The position numbers and the translations under genes are program-made. The notes beneath the pieces are model-generated. The model had not been told where the DNA came from. It saw nothing but the letters and a program-made list of their open reading frames with translations, and did not search any database. Positions 47,566 through 58,186 of a stretch of 64,000 nucleotides of DNA are shown one piece after another. The DNA is from Billgrantia aerodenitrificans (GTDB taxonomy: Bacteria; Pseudomonadota; Gammaproteobacteria; Pseudomonadales; Halomonadaceae). The first letter of the stretch is position 1. Each line of letters starts with the position of its first letter. The stretch spans positions 248,001 to 312,000 of the forward strand of contig NZ_JABFTV010000005.1 of NCBI RefSeq assembly GCF_021404405.1, in the 5' to 3' direction.

Positions 47566-49947
47566 TTACCCGCGCAGCTCGGCCCCCAGATGCTGATGCG
47601 ACTCGGCGACGATGGCATCGACCAACTGATTGATTTCTTCGTCATTCAGCGTGCGCGAAGGATGCTGCCAGGTCAAGCCCAAGGCAACACTCTTGCTCCC
47701 TTCGGGCACCCCTTTGCCCTGATAGACGTCGAACAGGCGCAATTCCTGCAGCCATTGTCCTGCGCGCTGGCGTACGCAATCCAGCAGCGCCTGCACGGGT
47801 CGGCTCTCATCGAGCAGGAAGGCCAGGTCCCGACGCACCTCTGGATAGCGCGACAGCGGCTCGAAGGCGGGCAGGCTGCCATGGGTGAGCGCATCCTGAC
47901 GCACTTCGAACAGATACACCTCGGCCTTCAGGCCAAGCTCGGCCTTGACGGCGGGATGCAGCGCACCGATCCAGCCCACCTGTTCGCCACGGAACACCAC
48001 CCGCGCACACTGGCCGAGGTGCAGCGCCGAGTGCTCACCCGGCTCGAAGCGCCAGGCATGCTCTTCTCCGCCCAGGGCGATGAGGCTTTCCAGATCGCCT
48101 TTCAGGTCGAAGAAATCGACCTTGTCCCGGCTGCCGGCCCACCCCTCGGGAAGGCGCTCACCGCAGACCAACGCACCGACCATGGGGGTCTGGTCCAGCT
48201 CATCCAGATCGCCACGGAAAACGAGCCCCGTTTCGAACAGGCGCACCCGGGTCTGCTGCCGGTTGAGGTTGTACTCCAGCGCACGGATCAGCCCCGGGAA
48301 CAGGCTTGCTCGCATCACGGCCAGATCGCTGGAAATAGGGTTGGCCAGTCGCGGAGAGACCGCATCCGGCAGCAGCGCCTGCTGCAGTTCGGGGGCAACG
48401 AAGCTGTAGGTGACGGCCTCCTGATAGCCCCGTGCCACCAGTTGACGCCGCAGCCTGGCCAGAGGCGTGCGCGCCTCGTTGTCGGGACGCAGCGCCAGGC
48501 GGGCCGCGGGACGGCGCACCGGCAGCAGGTTGTAGCCGTGAATCCGCGCCACTTCCTCGATCAGATCTTCCTCGATGGAGATATCGAAGCGCCAGCTCGG
48601 CACCTGCGCCTGCCATCCCGCCTCCGTCACGCTGACTGACATACCCAGCCGCTCGAGGATCTCCTGCACCTCGGCCGAGGGTAGTGCCTTGCACAGGGCC
48701 TGCTCGAGCCGCGCGGCACGCAGCGTGACCTCACGCGCGGCCGGCATATGGGCATCGCTGATGACTTCCACCAGCGGCCCCGGCTCACCGCCGGTGATCG
48801 CGAGCAGTAGCGCCGTGGCACGCTCCACCGCGTCACGGGTAAGGCACGGATCGACCCCTCGTTCGAAGCGATGCGAGGCATCGGTATGCAGCCCATAGGA
48901 ACGCGCCTGCCCGGCAATCGCCAGGGGCGAGAAGAAGGCGGACTCGAGGAAGATATCGCGGGTTGCCGGGCCGACGCCGGAACCCTCGCCGCCCATCACG
49001 CCAGCAATGGCCAGCGGCCCGCGCTCGTCGGCGATGACCAGCGTCGAGGCGTTGAGCGTGATCTCCTGACCGTCGAGCAGTATCAGTTGCTCCCCTTCCC
49101 GCGCCAGACGCACGACCACCGCGCCGTGCAGATTCTCACGGTCGAAGGCATGCAGCGGCTGCCCCAGTTCGAGCATGACGTAGTTGGTCACGTCGACTAC
49201 CGGATCGATGGAGCGCACGCCGCTGCGGCGCAGACGCTCGACCATCCACAGCGGGGTGGCGACGGTGACGTCCACCCCCTTGATCAAGCGGCCGATGTAA
49301 CGCGGACAGCGCTCGGCATCCTCGACCCGCACCGGAAAGGTCTCGTCGTGGCTGGCAGCGACCGGCTCGACGTCGGGCTCGGTGACCGCCAGCCGATTGA
49401 GCACGCCGACTTCGCGCGCCAGACCTTTCAGGCTCAGACAGTCGCCGCGGTTCGGGGTCAGATCCACCTCGACGGTATGGTCGTCGAGCCCCATCCAGGC
49501 GCGAAAATCCTCGCCGGCAGGGGCATCGGCAGGCAGCTCGAGAATGCCCGCCGAGGTCTCCTCGGCAAGACCCAGCTCAGAAGCGGAGCAGATCATGCCA
49601 CGGGATTCCACACCGCGCAGCTTGGCCTGTTTGATCTTGAAGTCGCCCGGCAACACTGCCCCGACACGGGCAAAGGGCACCTTCTGACCGACCGCCACGT
49701 TGGCGGCGCCGCATACCACCTGCACCGGCTCACCGCTGCCGTCGAGCACCTGGCATACGTTGAGCTTGTCGGCATCCGGATGCTGCTGTTTGTCGACGAC
49801 CTCGGCTACCACTACACCACTGAAGGCAGCGGCAACGGGCTCGACGGCATCCACTTCCAGGCCGGCCATGGTGATCTGGTCGGCCAGCCCTTGTACGCCC
49901 AGCTGCGGTGACACCCACTCGCGCAGCCACTGTTCGGAAAATTTCAT
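47566..49947 (-). CDS. pheT: Phenylalanine--tRNA ligase, beta subunit
   Basis: A 793-residue beta subunit of the tetrameric enzyme. Domains in order: N-terminal tRNA-binding OB fold (VVAEVVDKQQHPDADKLNVCQV), B3/B4 editing domain, B5 (FDISIEEDLIEEVARIHGYN) and C-terminal ferredoxin-like anticodon-binding domain (YPEVRRDLAFLLDES). The start is ATG 49947 with AGGA upstream. It follows pheS by 52 bases and precedes ihfA. Confidence 0.97.
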   Translation of the reverse strand: MKFSEQWLREWVSPQLGVQGLADQITMAGLEVDAVEPVAAAFSGVVVAEVVDKQQHPDADKLNVCQVLDGSGEPVQVVCGAANVAVGQKVPFARVGAVLPGDFKIKQAKLRGVESRGMICSASELGLAEETSAGILELPADAPAGEDFRAWMGLDDHTVEVDLTPNRGDCLSLKGLAREVGVLNRLAVTEPDVEPVAASHDETFPVRVEDAERCPRYIGRLIKGVDVTVATPLWMVERLRRSGVRSIDPVVDVTNYVMLELGQPLHAFDRENLHGAVVVRLAREGEQLILLDGQEITLNASTLVIADERGPLAIAGVMGGEGSGVGPATRDIFLESAFFSPLAIAGQARSYGLHTDASHRFERGVDPCLTRDAVERATALLLAITGGEPGPLVEVISDAHMPAAREVTLRAARLEQALCKALPSAEVQEILERLGMSVSVTEAGWQAQVPSWRFDISIEEDLIEEVARIHGYNLLPVRRPAARLALRPDNEARTPLARLRRQLVARGYQEAVTYSFVAPELQQALLPDAVSPRLANPISSDLAVMRASLFPGLIRALEYNLNRQQTRVRLFETGLVFRGDLDELDQTPMVGALVCGERLPEGWAGSRDKVDFFDLKGDLESLIALGGEEHAWRFEPGEHSALHLGQCARVVFRGEQVGWIGALHPAVKAELGLKAEVYLFEVRQDALTHGSLPAFEPLSRYPEVRRDLAFLLDESRPVQALLDCVRQRAGQWLQELRLFDVYQGKGVPEGSKSVALGLTWQHPSRTLNDEEINQLVDAIVAESHQHLGAELRG

Positions 49948-49999
49948 GGTCAATCCTGTATTCGGCCGAAGTTCATGTCCGCCTGGGCTCGGCGCCCGA

Positions 50000-51519
<1,520 letters not shown>

Positions 51520-51555
51520 GGCTTTCTCCTGACGTTAAAGTATGTGACCTGAGGC

Positions 51556-51750
51556 TTACAGATTCGGCAGCATGCGCTGAATCAGGGCCTTGTCGGCGTC
51601 GTGGATAAGCTTCGTACCACGCAGATGACGCTTACGCTTGGTCGACTTCTTGGTCAGGATGTGGCTCCGGAACGACTGCTTGTGCTTGAAGCCGTTGGCC
51701 GTCTTCTTGAAGCGCTTGGCAGCGCCGCTGTTGCTCTTGATTTTCGGCAT
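51556..51750 (-). CDS. rpmI: 50S ribosomal protein L35
   Basis: The 64-residue L35 protein, starting [20 protein letters not shown] and ending [11 protein letters not shown], both family-typical. It lies between infC (84 bases upstream) and rplT, the universal order. Confidence 0.98.
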   Translation of the reverse strand: MPKIKSNSGAAKRFKKTANGFKHKQSFRSHILTKKSTKRKRHLRGTKLIHDADKALIQRMLPNL

Positions 51751-51834
51751 GAGACTAACTCCGCTCGAGATTTTTCAGAAAACCCGGGGCCGGCGGCCGG
51801 CTATTGCCGACCGCCCGTCTGACTGGCCTTCGGA

Positions 51835-52374
51835 TCACTTCTTCTTGGGGGCAATGATCATGATCATCTGGCGCCCTTCCATCTTGGGGAAGGACTCCAC
51901 GGTCCCGATCTCCTCGAGATCCGCGGCGATCCGCTCCATCAGCTTGCGGCCGATGTCCTGGTGCGCCATTTCACGGCCGCGAAACCGCAGCGTGACCTTG
52001 CCCTTGTCGCCACCTTCGAGGAAGCGGATCAAGTTACGCAACTTGATCTGGTAATCCCCCTCGTCGGTGCCAGGCCGGAATTTGACTTCCTTGACCTGAA
52101 TCTGCTTCGTCTTCTTCTTCTGAGCTGCCTTCTGCTTCTTCTGCTCGAAGACGAACTTGCCGTAATCCATGATCTTGCAGACGATCGGATCGGCATTGGA
52201 AATCTGGACGAGGTCAAGACCGGCCGCTTCGGCACGCTCGAGCGCTTCGCTCGTGGGCACAACGCCCAGCTGCTCGCCGTCGCTGTCGATCAGGCGCACC
52301 TGATCCTCGGTTATCCGCTCGTTCATTGGGGGGCGCTTGTCCTGAGGACGTCCGCGCTGGCTGCTTCGCTTGAT
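51835..52374 (-). CDS. infC: Translation initiation factor IF-3, probable ATC start
   Basis: IF-3 binds the 30S subunit and checks start codons. The N-terminal domain ([20 protein letters not shown]), the linker and the C-terminal domain ending [11 protein letters not shown] are intact. The first ATG in frame (52326) gives only 163 residues and lacks the basic N-terminal tail. Sixteen codons upstream an ATC (52372-52374) is preceded by GGAG and opens [17 protein letters not shown], matching the IIKRE-type start of Pseudomonas IF-3. From there the length is 179, like the family. Rare AUU/AUC starts of infC allow IF-3 to repress itself. Confidence 0.92.
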   Translation of the reverse strand: MKRSSQRGRPQDKRPPMNERITEDQVRLIDSDGEQLGVVPTSEALERAEAAGLDLVQISNADPIVCKIMDYGKFVFEQKKQKAAQKKKTKQIQVKEVKFRPGTDEGDYQIKLRNLIRFLEGGDKGKVTLRFRGREMAHQDIGRKLMERIAADLEEIGTVESFPKMEGRQMIMIIAPKKK

Positions 52375-52436
52375 CGTTCCGTCTCCGTTCCGGTAATTGA
52401 CGATGTCGATGCCGACCTGTCTTTCCCCACCTGGGC

Positions 52437-52515
52437 TTACAGGTCTATTCCAGGCCCTACAGGTCTAATCCAGGTCTACAGACCCAGCCCAGGCCTTACA
52501 AGTCTCTTACAGACC
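52437..52515. repeat. Four degenerate 19-21-base tandem repeats between thrS and infC
   Basis: Units begin at about 52437, 52458, 52477 and 52497 and share the form TACAGGTCTAATCCAGG, decaying in the last two. The last runs into the end of thrS. No terminator lies in this gap, so the repeats should be in the thrS-infC transcript. Confidence 0.65.
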
Positions 52516-54405
52516 TTCTGCCCGTACCCGCTCGATGAAAGCATCGACGGTCATGGTGCCCAGGTTTTCGCCAGTGCGCGTACGCAAGGCAACCGAGTCG
52601 GCTTCGACTTCCTTATCCCCTACTACCAGGAGATAGGGAACCTTCTGCAACGTATGTTCGCGGATTTTAAAGCCGATCTTCTCGTTCCTCAAGTCCGCCT
52701 TGACGCGAAGGCCAATTTTTTGCAGGCGCCGCTCGAGTTCCAGCGCATAGTCACGCTGGGCATCGGTGATGGTCATGACCACCGCCTGCTCCGGCGCCAG
52801 CCACAGCGGCATGGCCCCGGCGTAGTGTTCGATCAGAATACCGATGAAGCGCTCGAAAGAGCCCAGGATGGCCCGATGCAGCATCACCGGGGTCTTGCGC
52901 TCGCCATCCTCGTCGACGTACTGGGCGCCCAGGCGGCCCGGCAGGTTGAAGTCGAGCTGTAGGGTACCACACTGCCACACGCGATTGAGACAGTCGCGCA
53001 GGGCGAACTCGATCTTGGGCCCGTAGAAGGCGCCCTCGCCCGGCTGCAGCTCCCACTTCAGACCGGTGGCGTTCAGCGCCGCCTCGAGGCCGGCCTCGGC
53101 GCGATCCCACAGCGCCGCCTCGCCCATGAAGTCGTCGGGACGGGTCGACAGCTTGAGCTCGACGTCGTCGAAGCCCAGCTCCTTGTAGACCTTGAGCGTC
53201 AGAGCAATGAAGGCCTCGGCCTCGCTCTGGATCTGCTTCTCGGTACAGAAGATGTGAGCATCGTCCTGAGTGAAGCCCCGCACCCGCATCAGGCCGTGCA
53301 GCGAACCGGAAGGCTCGTTGCGGTGGCAGCTGCCGAACTCGGCCAGGCGCAGCGGCAGGTCACGATAGCTCTTCAGCCCCTGGTTGAACACCTGCACGTG
53401 GCAGGGGCAGTTCATCGGCTTGACCGCGTACTCGCGCTTCTCCGACTCGGTGGTGAACATCAGGTCGCTGTAGTGCCCCCAGTGGCCGGATTTCTTCCAC
53501 AGTGAGAGATCCACCACTTGAGGCGTGCGGATTTCCTGATAGCCATGCTCGATCTGAATCCGGCGCATGTACTGCTCCAGCGCCTGGTACAGAGTCCAAC
53601 CGTTGGGGTGCCAGAACACCATGCCCGGGGCCTCCTCCTGCAGATGGAAGAGGTCCATGCGCTTGGCCAGCTTGCGGTGATCGCGCTTCTCGGCTTCCTC
53701 GAGACGCTGCAGGTGGGCCTTTAGATCCTTCTTGTCGCCCCAGGCGGTGCCGTAGATACGCGTCAGCATCGGCTTGGTGGCATCGCCGCGCCAATAGGCG
53801 CCGGCCAGCTTGGTCAGTTTGAACGCCTTCAGGTGCCGGGTATTGGGCACGTGAGGCCCACGGCACATGTCGGTGTATTCCTCGTGATGGTAGAGACGAA
53901 TGGTCTCGCCCTCGGGGATCTCGCGCACGATCTCCTGCTTGTAGGGCTCCTCCCGATGCAGGAAGGTCAGCATCGCCTTGTCGCGATCCACGTACTCGCG
54001 CACCACCTCATAGTCGGTGTCGATCAGCTGCTTCATGCGCGTCTCGATGGCGGCCAGATCATCCGGCGTCACCGAGCGGCCGAAGTCGATGTCGTAGTAG
54101 AAACCGTCATCGATCACCGGGCCGATGGCCATCTTGGCATCGGGGTAGAGCTGCTTGACCGCATGCCCGATCAGGTGCGCGCAGGAGTGGCGGATGATCT
54201 CGAGCCCTTCCGGGTCACGAGCAGTGATGATGGCCACCTCGGCGTCATGCTCGATGAGGTCGGCGGCATCCACCAGCTCGCCGTCGATCTTGCCGGCCAC
54301 GCAGGCCTTGGCCAGCCCGGGGCCAATGGACTCGGCCAGCTGCATCACGCTAATGGGTTCGTCGAAAGTTCTCTGACTGCCGTCCGGCAGGGTCACGATG
54401 GGCAT
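52507..54405 (-). CDS. thrS: Threonine--tRNA ligase
   Basis: A 632-residue class II synthetase. It has the N-terminal TGS domain ([19 protein letters not shown]), the editing domain with HxxxH-type zinc-like motif ([18 protein letters not shown]), the catalytic core with zinc ligand Cys in [11 protein letters not shown], and a C-terminal anticodon-binding domain ([20 protein letters not shown]). The start is ATG 54405 with AAGGA upstream. It leads the conserved thrS-infC-rpmI-rplT run. Confidence 0.97.
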   Translation of the reverse strand: MPIVTLPDGSQRTFDEPISVMQLAESIGPGLAKACVAGKIDGELVDAADLIEHDAEVAIITARDPEGLEIIRHSCAHLIGHAVKQLYPDAKMAIGPVIDDGFYYDIDFGRSVTPDDLAAIETRMKQLIDTDYEVVREYVDRDKAMLTFLHREEPYKQEIVREIPEGETIRLYHHEEYTDMCRGPHVPNTRHLKAFKLTKLAGAYWRGDATKPMLTRIYGTAWGDKKDLKAHLQRLEEAEKRDHRKLAKRMDLFHLQEEAPGMVFWHPNGWTLYQALEQYMRRIQIEHGYQEIRTPQVVDLSLWKKSGHWGHYSDLMFTTESEKREYAVKPMNCPCHVQVFNQGLKSYRDLPLRLAEFGSCHRNEPSGSLHGLMRVRGFTQDDAHIFCTEKQIQSEAEAFIALTLKVYKELGFDDVELKLSTRPDDFMGEAALWDRAEAGLEAALNATGLKWELQPGEGAFYGPKIEFALRDCLNRVWQCGTLQLDFNLPGRLGAQYVDEDGERKTPVMLHRAILGSFERFIGILIEHYAGAMPLWLAPEQAVVMTITDAQRDYALELERRLQKIGLRVKADLRNEKIGFKIREHTLQKVPYLLVVGDKEVEADSVALRTRTGENLGTMTVDAFIERVRAEGL

Positions 54406-54443
54406 CGAAGGGTCCTTTGCGCAGTGGTGATCCATACCAGGGA

Positions 54444-54608
54444 TCACGTGTCGCGGTTGATAGCAGATACGAAAAACGGGTCGTCAGCGACATGCAGCCC
54501 ACCCACTACCTTGGGCGATACGGGTGCCGTATTCATAGCGGCCCCGCTGCACGTCACGGCGACCGACAAGACTACCAGAACAGCCCCCGCTTGCGCCATG
54601 GCGAGCAT
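54444..54608 (-). CDS. Possible small secreted peptide upstream of thrS
   Basis: A 54-residue frame begins with a signal-like segment ([20 protein letters not shown]) that could end in a lipobox-like VTCSG or a normal cleavage site, followed by about 30 polar residues. The ribosome binding site is poor (AGG directly before ATG 54608; ATG 54599 is an alternative). It lies between the ompA-like terminator and thrS. It may be chance; the clean hydrophobic core is the only support. Confidence 0.25.
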   Translation of the reverse strand: MLAMAQAGAVLVVLSVAVTCSGAAMNTAPVSPKVVGGLHVADDPFFVSAINRDT

Positions 54609-54641
54609 CGCCTGGGCAGAATGAAAGGGACACAGACGCGA

Positions 54642-54665
54642 CAGGGGCACCCGAAGGTGCCCCTG
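54642..54665 (-). terminator. Hairpin terminator after the OmpA-family gene
   Basis: A perfect 10-base stem (CAGGGGCACC, 54642-54651 with 54656-54665) with a CGAA loop lies 38 bases after the stop. There is no T-tract. Confidence 0.6.
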
Positions 54666-54702
54666 CAGATGACGGTGCTGGAAACTCATCCAGCGCCGGG
54701 CA

Positions 54703-55410
54703 TCAATCCCAGTTGATGATCTCGACGCGACGGTTCTGCGCCCGTCCTTCGTCGGTGTCGTTGGTGGCAACCGGACGCTCTTCACCGAAACCGCGGGTGG
54801 TCATGCGATTCTCGGCAATGCCGCGTGATACGAGGAAGTTACGCACGGAGTTCGCACGACGCTCGGAGAGGCCCACGTTGTACTGCGGGGAGCCCACGGA
54901 GTCGGTGTGACCCTCAATGCGCACGCGCAGGTTGGGATTCTCGCGCAGCGTGGTCGCCACTTGGTCCAGAGTCTGATAGGCACCCGGACGGATCTCGTCG
55001 GAATCGAAGGCGAAGGTGACTCCGCTATCGAGCGTAACCGGCTCGAACTCGGTGACCGGAGCCGGCTCAGGCTCGGGCATCGGCTCGGGCTCCGGCTCGG
55101 CAACCGGCTGCGGCGGGGGGGTACGATCGGCACACAGCAGAGCGCCGATAGCCGAGCCAGCCACGGCACCAGTTGCAGCACCAGTCTCCTCATCCGAGCT
55201 GCTGCTGGTTGCATAGCCGATGCTGCCGCCGATCAGGCCACCGGCGATACCGCACACCACGGGCTGCTGATACCAAGCGGTGCCACCGCCAGTGCCGGCC
55301 GTCGCGGTACCGCCCGCGCGCTCACCGCCGCGCTGAAAATCCGTAGCACAGCCAGAAAGGCCGAGCACCAGAGCTGAACCCAACAGCAAGCCAGTCGTTG
55401 ATTTTTTCAT
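54703..55410 (-). CDS. OmpA-family outer-membrane lipoprotein
   Basis: A 235-residue lipoprotein. It has a signal peptide with lipobox (LVLGLSGC), a glycine-zipper-like segment (VCGIAGGLIGGSIGYA and ATGAVAGSAIGALL), a Pro-Glu repeat linker (EPEPEPMPEPEPAP) and a C-terminal OmpA domain. The peptidoglycan-binding motif is intact: EGHTDSVGSPQYNVGLSERRA. It anchors the outer membrane to peptidoglycan. It stands alone, with a promoter gap of about 250 bases upstream and a hairpin downstream. Confidence 0.92.
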   Translation of the reverse strand: MKKSTTGLLLGSALVLGLSGCATDFQRGGERAGGTATAGTGGGTAWYQQPVVCGIAGGLIGGSIGYATSSSSDEETGAATGAVAGSAIGALLCADRTPPPQPVAEPEPEPMPEPEPAPVTEFEPVTLDSGVTFAFDSDEIRPGAYQTLDQVATTLRENPNLRVRIEGHTDSVGSPQYNVGLSERRANSVRNFLVSRGIAENRMTTRGFGEERPVATNDTDEGRAQNRRVEIINWD

Positions 55411-55659
55411 TGCAAGACTCCTTCTTGATTTTCATCTCGGGCTGCACGAAACGCGAATTTCCCGATGGTCAGGACACTCATTGACCCAACGGCTTAAAGT
55501 GTAGGCCGTTATCGGCCTTGCTCAAAGCGCCGTCTCACTCCTTTCCCCGGCCATTCTGCCATTTTCTGCCAGCAAATACCCAGGGAATGGCCATGTTTAG
55601 CATGGCGGAGCGCCCAAGGCGCTGCCAACATACCGTGCTGTAAAGCTTTTGTATAGATC

Positions 55660-56127
55660 TCAATGCAGGCTTTCGGGCCAGTTTCGACGAAATTTGAGCA
55701 CTTCTTCAGCCGCCTTAAGCACCGGCTGGCGCCACTCCGCCTCCACCTCGAGACGCTCGCGGTCCTCGCGCATGCGATCGCGAGGAGCCAGCTGCTTGCG
55801 AGCAGAGTGCGTATGCAGGTGCTGGGTGCGCTCATATACCTCGCTGAAGGCCTGGAAGTCGGGCCGCTCGAGCAGGCGCGGGTCGAGAATATCGAGCAGC
55901 AGCTTGCAGCGCCACGCGCCTTCGGTGATGTCGACCTGCTCCTGCAGCAACGAAGAGGCAACGATCTCGAGATTGGCAAGGCAGTTCTCATGGGCACGGC
56001 GCAGCTCATCCTCACGAAACGCCTCGCGCCGCTGCACCTCCTTCCACAAGGTGTAAGCGTAAGCTGCCAGGCCGGCAATGATGGCCAAGCCCACGGCGAG
56101 CAGAATCAATGCCGTCGTCGTCGTCAT
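55660..56127 (-). CDS. DUF2489 family protein
   Basis: A 155-residue protein with one N-terminal membrane helix (ALILLAVGLAIIAGLAAYAYTLW) and a charged helical cytoplasmic part, matching the DUF2489 family. The conserved stretch is ANLEIVASSLLQEQVDITEGAWRCKLLLD. The function is unknown. The start is ATG 56127 with GGAG upstream; the longer frame extends into intergenic DNA. It is flanked upstream by the third repeat element. Confidence 0.82.
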   Translation of the reverse strand: MTTTTALILLAVGLAIIAGLAAYAYTLWKEVQRREAFREDELRRAHENCLANLEIVASSLLQEQVDITEGAWRCKLLLDILDPRLLERPDFQAFSEVYERTQHLHTHSARKQLAPRDRMREDRERLEVEAEWRQPVLKAAEEVLKFRRNWPESLH

Positions 56128-56230
56128 CCAAACTCCAGAAGGTGGATTGAGGGGCGCATTGTAACGCAAGCCCGCTTCCGAGACAGCGCCCGACGCGCTC
56201 ACTCAATTCAGCGTGTTATCGATCAGGGTT

Positions 56231-56373
56231 AGGCTGTATCTGAGAAATCGGCGAGCGATGGCCAGACAAGGCAAAAATTAGCGAAAAGACGGAGTTTACG
56301 TGGTGTAAATGAGTATTTTGAGCTAATTTTTAACGCCGTATGGCCAAGCGCAGACAGTTTTCAGAGATAGCCT
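56231..56373. repeat. MITE-like element overlapping the 3' end of cysQ
   Basis: A 143-base element with imperfect terminal inverted repeats: AGGCTGTATCTGAGAAAT on the left and the reverse complement of AGGCTATCTCTGAAAACT on the right. It shares with the elements at 3359 and 9193 the motif AATCGNCGAGCGA near the left end. With the 9193 element it also shares a CGGAG, 5-base-stem hairpin, TGAG core; here the hairpin is TTTAC-GTGGT-GTAAA at 56295-56309. The right end encodes the last residues and stop codon of cysQ. Confidence 0.72.
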
Positions 56374-57149
56374 AGGTCGCTACAGGCGATAAAGGGGCCA
56401 TTAATCAAACTCTCCCCCCGGTTGTAGCGCAGCGCATGACCATCGCGCGGCTCGATCACCGCCCCACCGGCACCCTCCAGCACCGCCTGGCCGGCGGCGG
56501 TATCCCATTCACAGGTCGGCCCGAAGCGCGGATAGAGATCGGCGCGGCCTTCGGCAATGCGGCAGAACTTCACCGAGCTGCCGCAGCGCTCGAGCGTGGC
56601 CTCGGGAAAGCGCGCCAGCCAGGTCTGGGTCTGCGCATCGAGATGGGCCCGGCTGGCGAGGATCCGTGGCGGCCTCTCGACACGCACGACCAGCTCCCGA
56701 CACCGGTTCTCATGCCAGCGCCAGGCACCGATCCCCTTTCCGCCCATCCAAGTCGTGCCTAGTGCCGGCGCATGCACCACCCCCAGCCGTACCTCACCCT
56801 TCTCGATCAGCGCTACGTTCACTGTGAAGTCATCGAAGCCATCGACGAACTCACGAGTACCGTCGAGCGGGTCGACCAGCCAGTAGCGGTGCCAGGTAGA
56901 GCGTTCCGCCCAGGCGATATCGGCCTGCTCTTCGGACAGCACCGGTATCTCCAGCAGCCTCGGCAAGCCCCGCATCAGGCGACGGTGCGCCACCATGTCG
57001 GCCTCCGTGACCGGACTGCCGTCGGCCTTGCCGGCCACCTCGTAGCGTCTTTCGCGTATGCGCAGGATCTCCCGGCCCGCCGCCTCGCAAAGTTCGCGCA
57101 GCGCTCGCCCATCGGGCAGCAGAGACGTCGCGCCTTCGTTCTCGATCAC
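56361..57149 (-). CDS. cysQ: 3'(2'),5'-bisphosphate nucleotidase
   Basis: A 262-residue inositol-monophosphatase-fold enzyme that hydrolyses 3'-phosphoadenosine 5'-phosphate, a by-product of sulfate assimilation, to AMP. The Mg-binding motifs are WLVDPLDGTREFVDG and CEWDTAAGQAVLEGAGG, with Glu in PVLSEEQ. The last few residues (GYL) and the stop lie within a repeat element, so the natural C-terminus was probably altered when the element inserted; the catalytic fold is complete. It stands apart from the cta genes downstream by 98 bases. Confidence 0.93.
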   Translation of the reverse strand: MIENEGATSLLPDGRALRELCEAAGREILRIRERRYEVAGKADGSPVTEADMVAHRRLMRGLPRLLEIPVLSEEQADIAWAERSTWHRYWLVDPLDGTREFVDGFDDFTVNVALIEKGEVRLGVVHAPALGTTWMGGKGIGAWRWHENRCRELVVRVERPPRILASRAHLDAQTQTWLARFPEATLERCGSSVKFCRIAEGRADLYPRFGPTCEWDTAAGQAVLEGAGGAVIEPRDGHALRYNRGESLINGPFIACSDLGYL

Positions 57150-57189
57150 GCCTCTTCTCCCTGTCGCAATGATTCAGCAGACCGAAACG

Positions 57190-57217
57190 CGAGTGCCCGG
57201 CACATGCCGGGCGCTCG
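57190..57217 (-). terminator. Hairpin terminator after ctaB
   Basis: A stem of about 12 bases (GCCCGGC core, 57190-57202 with 57205-57217, one G-T pair) lies between ctaB and cysQ. The minus-strand tail is only slightly T-rich. Confidence 0.55.
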
Positions 57218-57247
57218 AAGTAAAACCACCTGACTTGCCTACGCTAA

Positions 57248-58186
57248 CTAGAGAGCCCAGAGGCCGGCATAGTGATCCAACAACAGCACGCCGAACACAC
57301 CGAGAATGTAGCGAATCGAGAACCAGAATGCCGCCAGCGGAGCGTTGGGGTCGGCCCCCCGCCAGACCTTCCAGTTCCAGTACATGAAGCGCAGGTTCAA
57401 CGCCATGACACCTACCAGGTAGACGGCCCCGCTCATGCCGATGACGAAGGGCAGCAGCGTGACGGCCACGGTCAACCAGGCATAAAGCCATATCTGCAGC
57501 CGTGTGAACGCTTCGCCATGGGTTACCGGCAGCATCGGCACACCGGCACGCGCATACTCATCGCGCTTGTGGATCGCCAAGGCCCAGAAATGTGGCGGCG
57601 TCCAGGCGAATACGATCAGCACCAGCAGCAGCGGCTCCGGCCCCAGTTGCCCCGTCACCGCCGTCCAACCCAGCATCGGCGGCGCCGCCCCGGCCACGCC
57701 ACCGATGACGATGTTCTGCGGCGTAGCCCGCTTCAGGAAGGCCGTATAGATCAACGCATAGCCGATCAGCGATGCCAGCGTCAGCCACGCCGTCAAGGCA
57801 TTGACCTGCCATAGCAACAGCGCGATACCCGCCATGGAGAGCAGCGATGCCCAGCCCAGCGCCAGCACCGTCGGCATGCGCTGGGCCGCAAGCGGCCGCT
57901 GGGAAGTCCTCAGCATCATCGCATCGAGGCGCCGATCCACCACATGGTTGAACGCCGCCGCGCCACCGGCCGCCATACCGATCCCGGCCAGGCCGAATAC
58001 TACCGTGGAAAGGGAAGGCAAGCTTGGCGTTGCCAACGCCATCCCCACCAGTGCGCAAGCCAGCATGACCAATACCACTCTCGGCTTGCATAACGTGAGC
58101 AGGTCCTGCCAGCTCCAGTTGGAGCCTTCCAGCTGTGACAGCAGAACGCGCTTCAATTCGCCACGTCTCATCAGCGCGTTAGACAT
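57248..58186 (-). CDS. ctaB: Protoheme IX farnesyltransferase (heme O synthase)
   Basis: A 312-residue UbiA-family membrane enzyme that attaches a farnesyl group to heme b to make heme O, the precursor of heme A for cytochrome oxidase. The prenyl-diphosphate motif is NHVVDRRLDAMMLRT and the second motif is YTAFLKRATPQNIVIGG. The start is ATG 58186 with AAGGAG upstream, overlapping the ctaA stop by 8 bases. The longer frame upstream lies within ctaA. Confidence 0.96.
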   Translation of the reverse strand: MSNALMRRGELKRVLLSQLEGSNWSWQDLLTLCKPRVVLVMLACALVGMALATPSLPSLSTVVFGLAGIGMAAGGAAAFNHVVDRRLDAMMLRTSQRPLAAQRMPTVLALGWASLLSMAGIALLLWQVNALTAWLTLASLIGYALIYTAFLKRATPQNIVIGGVAGAAPPMLGWTAVTGQLGPEPLLLVLIVFAWTPPHFWALAIHKRDEYARAGVPMLPVTHGEAFTRLQIWLYAWLTVAVTLLPFVIGMSGAVYLVGVMALNLRFMYWNWKVWRGADPNAPLAAFWFSIRYILGVFGVLLLDHYAGLWAL

